Positions 1 through 6,010 are shown, counted from the first letter of the stretch. The stretch: 6,106 nt of DNA from Verrucomicrobiota bacterium (GCA_026397695.1 JAPLUJ010000606.1:1-6106); one strand, 5' to 3'. Notes: generated from the letters alone by a model not told the origin. Numbers and translations are program-made.

Positions 1-13
1 AGAAGAGGGTTTT

Positions 14-93
14 AACCGCAGATGAACGCAGATAGACGCAGATGAAGAGAGATTTTTGATTTGATCTGTGTTCATCTGCGTCCATCTGCGGTT
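14..93. repeat. Imperfect long inverted repeat (hairpin) made of 10-bp tandem units
   Basis: The left arm (14-43) and the reverse complement of the right arm (64-93) match at 26 of 30 positions by hand alignment, with a 20-nt AT-rich loop (44-63). Both arms begin, in hairpin orientation, with AACCGCAGATG, and each arm is itself a 10-bp periodic repeat of the type CGCAGATGAA / CGCAGATAGA. The element lies 45 nt beyond the stop of the minus-strand hydrolase gene, so it would form a strong hairpin in that gene's 3' transcript. No long U-run follows it, so a classical intrinsic terminator is not clear. It resembles the dispersed 'CATCTGCGTTCATCTGCGG'-type intergenic repeats that I recall from planctomycete and verrucomicrobial genomes, which is memory and not a search result. 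The fold is certain; the biological role is not. Confidence 0.8.
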
Positions 94-138
94 CGAATTT
101 CTTAATTGAACAGGATTGGCCGGGACGGCTATCCTCCT

Positions 139-1560
139 TTACCGTTGGTCAAGGATTTGCCGGGCCTCCAATTCGGTGGTCGTTCCAGCATAACTGCGCA
201 CAAAGTCGCCGAGTTTCGCTCGCATCGTTGCCTTGGCCTTGATCGCTTTGATGGTCTCCAATTCCTGTTTTGCCAGATCTTCCAGCAATTGTTTGGCTTC
301 CCCGGCGGCTGGCGCGGGACGCCACTGGGCAATGAACGATTGCAGGTTTTGGCATTTGGTGGGGCCGCCGGGGGTGTCGCGGATTTTCGTTAGGGCATCG
401 TCCGCCAGCTTGTTATATGCTTCCTTGGCTTGCCGGTTGATTTCAAAGCCATCCCACATGGCGATGTATTTTTTCAGGAACGCAGTGGACACGGGAACCG
501 TTGATAGAATCTTCTTCAGTTGTTCTTCCGCGATGGCATTGCATTGATCTTCGACGGGTGTCGTGAAGTCGCAGCCTTTCCAATCCCGGACAAATTGCTG
601 CTGCCCGGCAAGCAGTGCATTACCCGCCAACAGTTTTTTACTCTCGGCCGCGCCCAGCGGCTTTAATTGCGCAATCATCTTTTGCGCCGCCGCATGTTCG
701 GGCATCTCCGAAGTGGTAATCGAGCGGATTTCGCGGGCGGTGCGAAACGCTTTCCCGAACCGCTTGGCGTTCAGATCAGTTTGCATCGCCGCCTGCAGCT
801 TCGGCAGGTCGCGCAGAACCACCTTTTGCATCATCCATTTCCGCATTTCAGGATAATGTCGGGTGGGCATCTCATGGCCGCCCTCGAACTCCAAATATGT
901 CAAATCAATTCCGGCGGCCTTGCCTTCTTTTTCAATGCTCTGATAGCCACCTAACTTCGGGGCTGAGTCCTTATTGCCAATGAATGCGAACATGGGCCGC
1001 CCCTTGAGACTTGCAAAGCCGCCCATCGGCCAGCCTGCCCCGCCGGGCATGAACGCATGGAAGTATTTTTGAAAAGCGCCTGTCGGCTCGCCGATCAGGC
1101 GCATGATGGCGGCGCCACCGGAGGAGAAACCACCGCAGATCCTTTGATCCGGGTTGATGTTAGGAACGATTTTCTCCAGTTCGTCGAACATGGTTTTGTA
1201 ATACGACCATGGGGTCGAACTCCAGCCCCCTTTATGGGTTTTATCATCCATGAGATAGGGCACGCCGACACAGATAAAACCGCTGGCACCTGCAATCTCC
1301 TCTGCCGGCTCAGGGCTATCAGATCCGGGGCCGCCGCCGTACCAAACCAGCAGCGGAAATGTCCGGTCCAAGGTATAGTCAGTGGGGATATGGATGCCCA
1401 TGCGCGACGGTTTATTTTCCCAAGTGGTCCCCAGTTGGGCGAAATCCACATGGAATGTGGTCCCGGGCTTAACGCGCGCATCGCTTGCTTCACCACCCGC
1501 ACAGCAGGCCAATCCGGAAATCCATACGATCAGGCAAATGATGCAATTCGGTCTTTTCAT
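139..1560 (-). CDS. Exported alpha/beta-hydrolase-fold protein with C-terminal helical repeats
   Basis: This 473-residue protein begins with a basic-hydrophobic signal peptide (about residues 1-21). Cysteines at 19 and 20 follow Gly-Leu-Ala, so it could be Sec-secreted or an atypical lipoprotein. Residues 35-250 look like an alpha/beta hydrolase: an oxyanion-type GGGPG loop at 75-79, a nucleophile elbow G-F-S-S-G at 144-148 (Ser146), a candidate acid Asp198 in GNKD, and a candidate His229 in GGHE. These are in the order expected for a Ser-Asp-His triad, as in the feruloyl-esterase/PHB-depolymerase-like or dienelactone-hydrolase-like groups; the substrate cannot be told. Residues 320-473 contain four degenerate helical units, each with an F/Y-V/I-x-x-W/Y signature (Phe323, Tyr365, Phe409, Phe453). 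The start at 1560 is chosen because it gives the signal peptide directly; no Shine-Dalgarno is visible. The gene stands alone, divergent from the plus-strand cluster. It could also be annotated as a hypothetical or prolyl-oligopeptidase-like protein. Confidence 0.85.
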   Translation of the reverse strand: MKRPNCIICLIVWISGLACCAGGEASDARVKPGTTFHVDFAQLGTTWENKPSRMGIHIPTDYTLDRTFPLLVWYGGGPGSDSPEPAEEIAGASGFICVGVPYLMDDKTHKGGWSSTPWSYYKTMFDELEKIVPNINPDQRICGGFSSGGAAIMRLIGEPTGAFQKYFHAFMPGGAGWPMGGFASLKGRPMFAFIGNKDSAPKLGGYQSIEKEGKAAGIDLTYLEFEGGHEMPTRHYPEMRKWMMQKVVLRDLPKLQAAMQTDLNAKRFGKAFRTAREIRSITTSEMPEHAAAQKMIAQLKPLGAAESKKLLAGNALLAGQQQFVRDWKGCDFTTPVEDQCNAIAEEQLKKILSTVPVSTAFLKKYIAMWDGFEINRQAKEAYNKLADDALTKIRDTPGGPTKCQNLQSFIAQWRPAPAAGEAKQLLEDLAKQELETIKAIKAKATMRAKLGDFVRSYAGTTTELEARQILDQR

Positions 1561-1595
1561 GGGGTTGTGGGTTCGCGGGCGGTTATGCGTGCCCT

Positions 1596-1624
1596 CATGC
1601 TGGGCGTTTGCATGCGTGTGTCAA
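1596..1624 (-). promoter_or_regulatory. Weak candidate promoter for the hydrolase gene
   Basis: Read on the minus strand, 1624-1619 is a perfect TTGACA. A poor -10 candidate (CAGCAT, 1602-1597) sits 16 nt further on, followed by about 36 nt to the hydrolase start at 1560. Only the -35 element is convincing, and consensus rules for this phylum are uncertain. The 114-bp gap between the divergent genes must hold both promoters, but I see no clear plus-strand promoter for the gene at 1675. Confidence 0.2.
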
Positions 1625-1660
1625 CGCGAAGCTGCGGCGACCTCCTTCGGCCACCATGAC

Positions 1661-1667
1661 GGAGGAG
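1661..1667 (+). promoter_or_regulatory. Shine-Dalgarno site GGAGGAG
   Basis: GGAGGAG lies 7 nt upstream of the ATG at 1675 and fixes that start for the metallo-hydrolase, in preference to the in-frame ATG at 1693. It is the only strong ribosome binding site in the window; the other genes start without one. Confidence 0.85.
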
Positions 1668-1674
1668 TTGCGCG

Positions 1675-2487
1675 ATGCGTATCCGGGTGTCTATGATTCC
1701 GGGCGTGGCGGCATTTTCCTTAACATTGCTCGGAACTGGGACCTCGGTGGGCGTGCCGGTGATTGGGTGCATGTGCCCGGTTTGCGTGTCGGCGGACCCG
1801 CGCAACCAGCGGCTGCGGGCCTCGGCGCTGGTGCGCGCGGGAAAGGTGGCGGTGCTGATAGATTCAGGTCCGGACCTGCGGGCGCAGGCGTTGCGCGTAG
1901 GCTTGCGGGCGCTCGATGCGGTGATCTACACCCACGCCCATCTGGACCACGTGGCGGGATTCGACGAGTTGCGGGCGTTCTGTTGGAACAAGGACGGCCC
2001 GTTGCCGCTGCATGCCACGGAGTCATGCCTAACAACGCTGCAGACGATGTTCGCCTGGGCCTTTGCCGCAGAAAACATTTACAAGGGTTATGTCAAACCT
2101 CAGGCGTGCCTCATCGATGGGCCGATTTATTATGGCGACCTGAAGATCACCCCGCTGCCGGTGGAGCACGCCGCAGTGGAAACGATCGGGTTCCGGTTTG
2201 ATTATCCTAACACCCGGAGCATCGCCTACCTGCCGGACGTGAAACGCATCCCGGCTGACACCATGGAACTCCTCCACGGCGTGGACGTGCTGGTGATCGA
2301 CACGCTGCGACCCCAGCCGCATCCCACACATTTTTCGCTCGGCGAGGCGCTCGAGGCGATCCGGCAGACACGAGCCGGGGAGGCATGGTTGACCCACCTC
2401 GGCCATGAAAACGACCACGCAACCATGGAGGCGGCATTGCCTGCAGGCGTGCGGGTGGCGTGGGACGGGCTGACAATCGAACTTTGA
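1675..2487 (+). CDS. MBL-fold metallo-hydrolase, PhnP-like
   Basis: This 270-residue protein has the metallo-beta-lactamase fold. After an opening TLLGTGTS strand at 17-24 comes a C-x-C-x-x-C cluster (Cys32, Cys34, Cys37), then the signature T-H-A-H-L-D-H (His87, His89, Asp91, His92). Other probable ligands are His165 (in LPVEH), Asp188 (in AYLPD) and His241 (in LTHLGH). This complete set should bind two metal ions. The GC-x-C-x-x-C element near the N-terminus is typical of the PhnP branch, where it holds an extra structural zinc; E. coli PhnP is a cyclic phosphodiesterase of phosphonate use. No phosphonate lyase genes are in view, so the substrate is unknown and the symbol phnP is not justified. 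No signal peptide is evident, so it is probably cytoplasmic. It leads the plus-strand cluster, with 54 nt to the next gene. The start is set by GGAGGAG 7 nt upstream. Confidence 0.92.
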   Translation: MRIRVSMIPGVAAFSLTLLGTGTSVGVPVIGCMCPVCVSADPRNQRLRASALVRAGKVAVLIDSGPDLRAQALRVGLRALDAVIYTHAHLDHVAGFDELRAFCWNKDGPLPLHATESCLTTLQTMFAWAFAAENIYKGYVKPQACLIDGPIYYGDLKITPLPVEHAAVETIGFRFDYPNTRSIAYLPDVKRIPADTMELLHGVDVLVIDTLRPQPHPTHFSLGEALEAIRQTRAGEAWLTHLGHENDHATMEAALPAGVRVAWDGLTIEL

Positions 2488-2541
2488 CGTTTTTTGGCTG
2501 CCAGCCTTGCATGTCGCGATTCCACCGGGCATCTTGTCTGG

Positions 2542-4109
2542 ATGCGTGCGATTGCTCGGGTGTTGCTTCTGCTGGCGGGTTTGCCGTCCATTGCATGCGC
2601 CGTGCCAAAGCCCGCAGCGGTGGCGGTTCTGTATAACTCCGCCGTGCCGGAATCCCGCAAACTCGCGGAACTCTATCGGCATGCCCGCAACATCCCGGCG
2701 GAAAACCTGATAGCCTTGGAAATGCCGGCAACGGCGGATATTTCCCGCGCGGATTACGAGAAATCCATCCTCAAGCCGCTGCGCGCGGAGTTTGACCAAC
2801 GGGGATGGTGGAAACGCGACCGGGACGCGACCGGCCCCTGCGGATCCAACCGACTCCCGCACCAGCACCCTCACCCGCACCCGCAAAACCAGGAACGCCA
2901 ACCCCTCCCCCGCCGAACCCCGTCGCCGGTCATGACGAGGCGTCGGTGGACTCGGAGTTGGCCATGTTCGGCGCGGAGGGCCTGCCATTAGTCGGCCCCT
3001 TGCCTAACAAATTCCATCAGTCTGAAAAATCCATCGCGGACTCTGATTTCCCGTTTCTCGTTCTAACGGCGAGGATCGACGCGCCCACATACACCACCTG
3101 CGAACGGATGATCCGCGACGCGGTGGATGCGGAGAAATCCGGCTTGTGGGGCATTGCCTATGTGGACATCGCTAACAAAATCCCGCAGGGTGACCAGTGG
3201 CTGGAAACAGTGGCCAAGGAAAACCTGCGGGCGGGCATCCCGACAGTGGTGGACCGTTTCAACGACACCTTGCCGAAAAACTATCCGATGAGCGACGCGG
3301 CGCTCTATTATGGCTGGTATGATTGGAGTGTGAGCGGGCCGTTTTTAAACCCACGCTTCAGGTTCCGCAAAGGAGCGGTGGCGATGCACCTGCATTCGTT
3401 CAGTGCGGAACAACTCACCAGCGCGGACAAGAACTGGAGTGGGCCGCTGTTGGAACGAGGGGCTGCCGTCACCATCGGCAATGTATATGAACCATATCTG
3501 CAAATGACCCACGATTTCGGCATGCTTCACCAACGCCTGTTAGCCGGGCATTGCTGGGTGGATGCCTGTTGGATGGCCATACCGGTGGCCTCCTGGCAGG
3601 CCGTGGTGCTGGGCGACCCGCTTTACCAACCGTTCAAACACCTCGACGGAACTGGCGAGCGTCTGCCACAAGACAACGATTTCCGTGCATTGCGCATCGC
3701 GGCATTGCGCTGGGCCGACGATCCGGCGGAACGCCGCAAACAACTAGACATGGCCGCCGTGCGCACCAAGAGCGGCATTTTGGCGGAGGCCGTGGGGCTG
3801 GACCTTCTGCAACATGGATTGACCGAGGACGCGGCCGTCCATTTCCTTACCGCCAAGGGATATCATGGGCGCACCGAGGATAAACTCCGCATGGATTTCC
3901 ACTTGCTCGCCATCGACCGCGCGGCCAACCGCAAGGACCTCGCCGTGCGCGCCCTGCGCGACGCCCAATTGCGCTATGGTGCCATCCCCGAAGCCGAAGC
4001 ACTCAAAGGCTGGCTGGATATTCTCGCCCCACCCCCCCCACCTCCAGCCGCTCCAACCCAAGTGCCCCCGACCAAAACCCCGGCACCTCCCGTGCCGAAA
4101 AAACCCTGA
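2542..4109 (+). pseudogene. TIGR03790 family protein gene, broken by a frame change near 2835
   Basis: The N-terminal part reads in the frame of the ATG at 2542: a signal peptide (MRAIARVLLLLAG...IACA), then VAVLYNSAVPES, RNIPAENLI and LRAEFDQRGWWKRDRDATG, ending near 2835. The remainder reads in another frame from about 2835 (PLRI) to the stop at 4107-4109. It carries the hallmarks of the family: GHDEASVDSELA, FLVLTARIDAP, YYGWYDWSVSGPF, GAVAMHLHSFSA, GAAVTIGNVYEPYL and WQAVVLGDPLYQPF. TIGR03790 is an uncharacterised family reported only from genomes with exosortase, so a role in the cell envelope or PEP-CTERM sorting is a guess. A Pro/Ala-rich insert is encoded at 2847-2930 and a Pro-rich tail at 4020-4106. 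The join lies in an 11-bp tandem duplication and lacks the segment that in the family leads into GVPLRI. It may be a true lesion or an assembly error. A free-standing product from the ATG at 2805 would lack the signal peptide and the N-terminal domain. No Shine-Dalgarno precedes 2542; a TTG at 2494 is a poorer start. Confidence 0.85.
2814..2835. repeat. 11-bp perfect tandem duplication core at the frame break
   Basis: ACGCGACCGGG (2814-2824) is followed directly by ACGCGACCGGC (2825-2835), identical in the first 10 bases. Removing one 11-bp copy joins the two reading frames exactly, giving WWKRD-RPLRI. This is the site where the TIGR03790 reading frame changes. Confidence 0.9.
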
Positions 4110-4127
4110 TTTCCCATCTCCACCGAC

Positions 4128-5501
4128 ATGACCTACGCCTATTTGTTAGAATCAGTCTGGCATCCCCCGCTCGCTTTCGCGGAAACCTCGTCGGGCACCC
4201 TGCCGTCGGAGTTGGAACTTCAGGCACTGTGGTTTGCCGGGGCGTTCGGCCGGAACTTCCGCACCACCTCGGGCAAAACCGTTAGAATCGTGCAATTCGG
4301 CGAGTGGAACCGCAGTGCGGGCCCGGATTTCATCCATGCCGCCGTGGAGATCGATGGCGAAGCGCACCCTGGTCCGTTAGAACTCGATCCGGATTCCGGC
4401 GCATGGGAGGCGCACGGGCACGCCACGAACCCGGCGTTCCGGGACGTGGTGCTGCATGTGGTTTTCCAAGCGGACGCGCGGCAGGGTTTCATCCGCAACT
4501 GCGAACATCGCGAGGTGCCGCAGGTGGTGATCACTGACATGCAACTCGCCGATGCGTTGAACCGCCCGCAACGCGAGATCGCCATCGCCCACCCCGGGCG
4601 CTGCGTCCATCCGCTGAAATATCTATCAACAGGGGCGATCGAAAGCCTGCTCAACGAGGCGGCGGTCCATCGCGCCAACCTCAAGGGCGCGAGGTGGTTG
4701 AAAACCGCGGACGCCCACGGCCGGGATGCCGCCTTGTTTCAAGCCACCGCCGAAACACTGGGTTACCGGGGAAATTCGCTCGCGATGCGCCTGCTGGCAC
4801 AGCGCGCGCCGTTAGCACTGCTGCGCGACGAAGGCGATGCCGCCGAAGCGGTGCTCTTCGGCACGGCGGGATTTCTAACACCCGATCTGCACGAACAAGC
4901 GCCGGCCGACACCCGCGATTACCTGCGCGGCCTGTGGGATGCCTGGTGGAAAAGCCGTGCCCGCTTCGAAGTCACTCCCAACCGCGCCATTCCTTGGAAA
5001 ACCCACGGCCATCGCCCGGCCAATCATCCCCACCGCCGGGTCGGCGCGCTGGTGGCTCTAGTCCAATCATGGCCGCATTACCGACGCCTGGCCCTGGCCC
5101 GCCCGTTCGCGGTCAAGCCGCTGGTCGATTTCCTGCAAGCGCTCGAGCACGACTTCTGGGCGAAGCACCACACGCTCACCTCCGCCGCCTCGCCCCGCCG
5201 CGTGGCGGTTTTCGGGCGGGCCCATGCGCTCGAACTCGTCGCCAACCATCTGGCACCGCTGGCGATGATCGAGGGTGGCATGACCTTCCGTTCCTATCAG
5301 AAATTGCGCAACTCCGCGCCTAACGACAAGGTGAAGCGCTGCTCCCTGCGTTTGTTCGGTTCCCTCAAAACCGCGCAACCGTGGTTCCGCCGGGTCTGCC
5401 ACCACCAGGCCCTGCTCCAGGTCTATCAGGACTTCTGCCTCGAGGATTTCTCGGATTGTCACGACTGCCCGTTCCCCGAACAACTCCTGCAGTGGAAATG
5501 A
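4128..5501 (+). CDS. DUF2851 family protein
   Basis: This 457-residue protein is recognised as DUF2851. Its N-terminus is LLESVWH, followed by the core G-E-W-N-R-S-A-G-P-D-F (58-68), A-x-V-E-I-D-G (72-77), G-P-L-E-L-D (82-87), W-E-A-H-G-H (93-98) and DVVLHVVF (106-113). The C-terminal end has WFRRVCHHQALLQVYQDFC and a cysteine cluster: Cys424, Cys437, Cys444 and Cys447. A YC...C..C ending is also what I recall from Bacteroidota members. The family function is not established. The GPDF...ExD arrangement recalls PD-(D/E)XK nucleases and the cysteines could hold a metal, but both are inferences. No signal peptide or membrane segment is seen, so it is probably cytoplasmic. It starts 18 nt after the TIGR03790 stop without a Shine-Dalgarno, and its TGA overlaps the ATG of the next gene. 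Length and domain order look complete. Confidence 0.9.
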   Translation: MTYAYLLESVWHPPLAFAETSSGTLPSELELQALWFAGAFGRNFRTTSGKTVRIVQFGEWNRSAGPDFIHAAVEIDGEAHPGPLELDPDSGAWEAHGHATNPAFRDVVLHVVFQADARQGFIRNCEHREVPQVVITDMQLADALNRPQREIAIAHPGRCVHPLKYLSTGAIESLLNEAAVHRANLKGARWLKTADAHGRDAALFQATAETLGYRGNSLAMRLLAQRAPLALLRDEGDAAEAVLFGTAGFLTPDLHEQAPADTRDYLRGLWDAWWKSRARFEVTPNRAIPWKTHGHRPANHPHRRVGALVALVQSWPHYRRLALARPFAVKPLVDFLQALEHDFWAKHHTLTSAASPRRVAVFGRAHALELVANHLAPLAMIEGGMTFRSYQKLRNSAPNDKVKRCSLRLFGSLKTAQPWFRRVCHHQALLQVYQDFCLEDFSDCHDCPFPEQLLQWK

Positions 5502-5710
5502 TCGCTCAACCTGCCATCACCCTCAACGGATCACCGCATCCCATCCCAGGCCCCATCACTCTGGAGCGCCTGCTCGAAACTCTCGACCTCGCCGGCAAAC
5601 CGGTCGTCGTCGAACTCAACGAACAGGCGGTTTTCCCGCGCGACTATCCCTGTACCTTGGTGGACAATGGAGCTCGAATAGAAATTGTCACCCTCGCCGC
5701 CGGCGGCTGA
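5498..5710 (+). CDS. thiS: Sulfur carrier protein ThiS
   Basis: This 70-residue ubiquitin-like (beta-grasp) protein ends in the diagnostic Gly-Gly. ThiS is adenylated at that C-terminus by ThiF, is converted to the thiocarboxylate, and gives its sulfur to ThiG for the thiazole ring of thiamine. Supporting features are the opening ITLNG strand, LLETLDLAGKPVVVELNEQAV in the centre, and the closing GARIEIVTLAAGG, all typical of ThiS/MoaD-like carriers. The VVVELNxQ-V strand favours ThiS over MoaD. The ATG overlaps the DUF2851 stop as ATGA, which suggests translational coupling; only a weak GTGGA precedes it. No thiG, thiF or thiH follows, and no TPP riboswitch is seen before the cluster, so this is a detached thiS. 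An unrelated sulfur carrier of the same fold is the main alternative. Confidence 0.9.
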   Translation: MIAQPAITLNGSPHPIPGPITLERLLETLDLAGKPVVVELNEQAVFPRDYPCTLVDNGARIEIVTLAAGG

Positions 5711-5712
5711 GG
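5692..5712 (+). other. GC-rich hairpin over the thiS stop codon
   Basis: A perfect 12-bp palindrome GCCGCCGGCGGC (5696-5707) is flanked by CCTC (5692-5695) and GAGG (5709-5712), with T5708 bulged. It can fold into a stable hairpin covering the Ala-Gly-Gly codons and the TGA. No U-run follows, so it is not a standard intrinsic terminator. It could slow ribosomes or RNase, or simply reflect the GCC/GGC codons. Confidence 0.35.
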
Positions 5713-5745
5713 TACCGAATGGCTTGGCCGATTTGTATCTGTCGT

Positions 5746-5774
5746 GCATTTTTCCTCTTTCCCGGCATTTTTCC
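5746..5774. repeat. Direct repeat GCATTTTTCC x2
   Basis: GCATTTTTCC occurs at 5746-5755 and again at 5765-5774, separated by 9 nt, in the 119-bp gap between thiS and the tRNA gene. A small hairpin (GCACG 5778-5782, loop GCAC, CGTGC 5787-5791) follows. These are the only structures I see in this gap. The repeat spacing of 19 bp could suit a dimeric regulator upstream of the tRNA, but no function can be assigned. Confidence 0.5.
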
Positions 5775-5829
5775 CTTGCACGGCACCGTGCGCATACCCA
5801 TCGTCCGCCCGCGTCCGCAAGGAAGCCCT

Positions 5830-5904
5830 TCCGGTGTAGCTCAGCGGCAGAGCGGGTGACTGTTAATCACTAGGTCGTTGGTTCGATCCCAACCGCCGGA
5901 GCCA
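5830..5904 (+). tRNA. tRNA-Asn (anticodon GTT)
   Basis: The cloverleaf is complete. The acceptor stem TCCGGTG (5830-5836) pairs with CGCCGGA (5894-5900) with one G-T wobble. The D stem GCTC/GAGC is at 5839-5842/5850-5853. The anticodon stem GGTGA/TCACT (5855-5859/5867-5871) carries the loop CTGTTAA, with anticodon GTT at 5862-5864. The T stem GTTGG/CCAAC (5877-5881/5889-5893) has the loop TTCGATC. The discriminator base is G5901 and CCA is encoded at 5902-5904. It reads AAC/AAU codons. It lies 119 nt after thiS, in the same direction, and may have its own promoter. Confidence 0.98.
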
Positions 5905-5908
5905 TTGC

Positions 5909-5937
5909 AAATCAAGGGTTTATGACTTTTTTGTTTT
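5909..5937 (+). terminator. Weak candidate terminator after the tRNA
   Basis: A short stem, AAATC (5909-5913) with GGTTT (5917-5921), is followed a few bases later by a T-rich stretch (six T at 5927-5932, then G and four T). It is well placed to end the tRNA transcript, but the stem is only five pairs with one wobble. Confidence 0.25.
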
Positions 5938-6010
5938 GATAGAGATTCCCCCGTGTGCCCGTATGTCGCCCTTATTTTCCGGGAATCGAGGCTACAGACA
6001 GGTGAGCGCC

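Noticed and set aside
14..93. Possible CRISPR array from the CGCAGATGAA-like repeats
   Set aside because: The unit is only 10 bp, the copies are contiguous without spacers, and they form an inverted repeat.
1057..1659. Plus-strand 200-residue open frame
   Set aside because: It is antisense to the hydrolase, whose signal peptide and catalytic motifs are convincing, and has no domain or ribosome binding site.
1608..2201. Plus-strand 197-residue frame overlapping the metallo-hydrolase
   Set aside because: Gly/Ala/Arg-rich shadow translation of the MBL gene, which has the full metal-binding motif set in its own frame.
2029..2988. Minus-strand 319-residue open frame
   Set aside because: It lies antisense to the metallo-hydrolase and the start of the TIGR03790 gene, has low-complexity Arg/His-rich translation, and no recognisable domain. 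High GC content explains its length.
2805..4109. Separate gene starting at the ATG at 2805
   Set aside because: The ATG is out of frame within the codons for RGWW of the N-terminal part and has no ribosome binding site. The product would lack the signal peptide. It is better read as the second part of one broken gene.
4694..5323. Plus-strand 209-residue frame inside the DUF2851 gene
   Set aside because: Arg/Pro/Gly-rich off-frame translation of a GC-rich gene, while the DUF2851 frame carries family motifs on both sides.
5778..5791. Hairpin GCACG-GCAC-CGTGC as an intrinsic terminator for thiS
   Set aside because: The stem is only five pairs and no T-run follows it.
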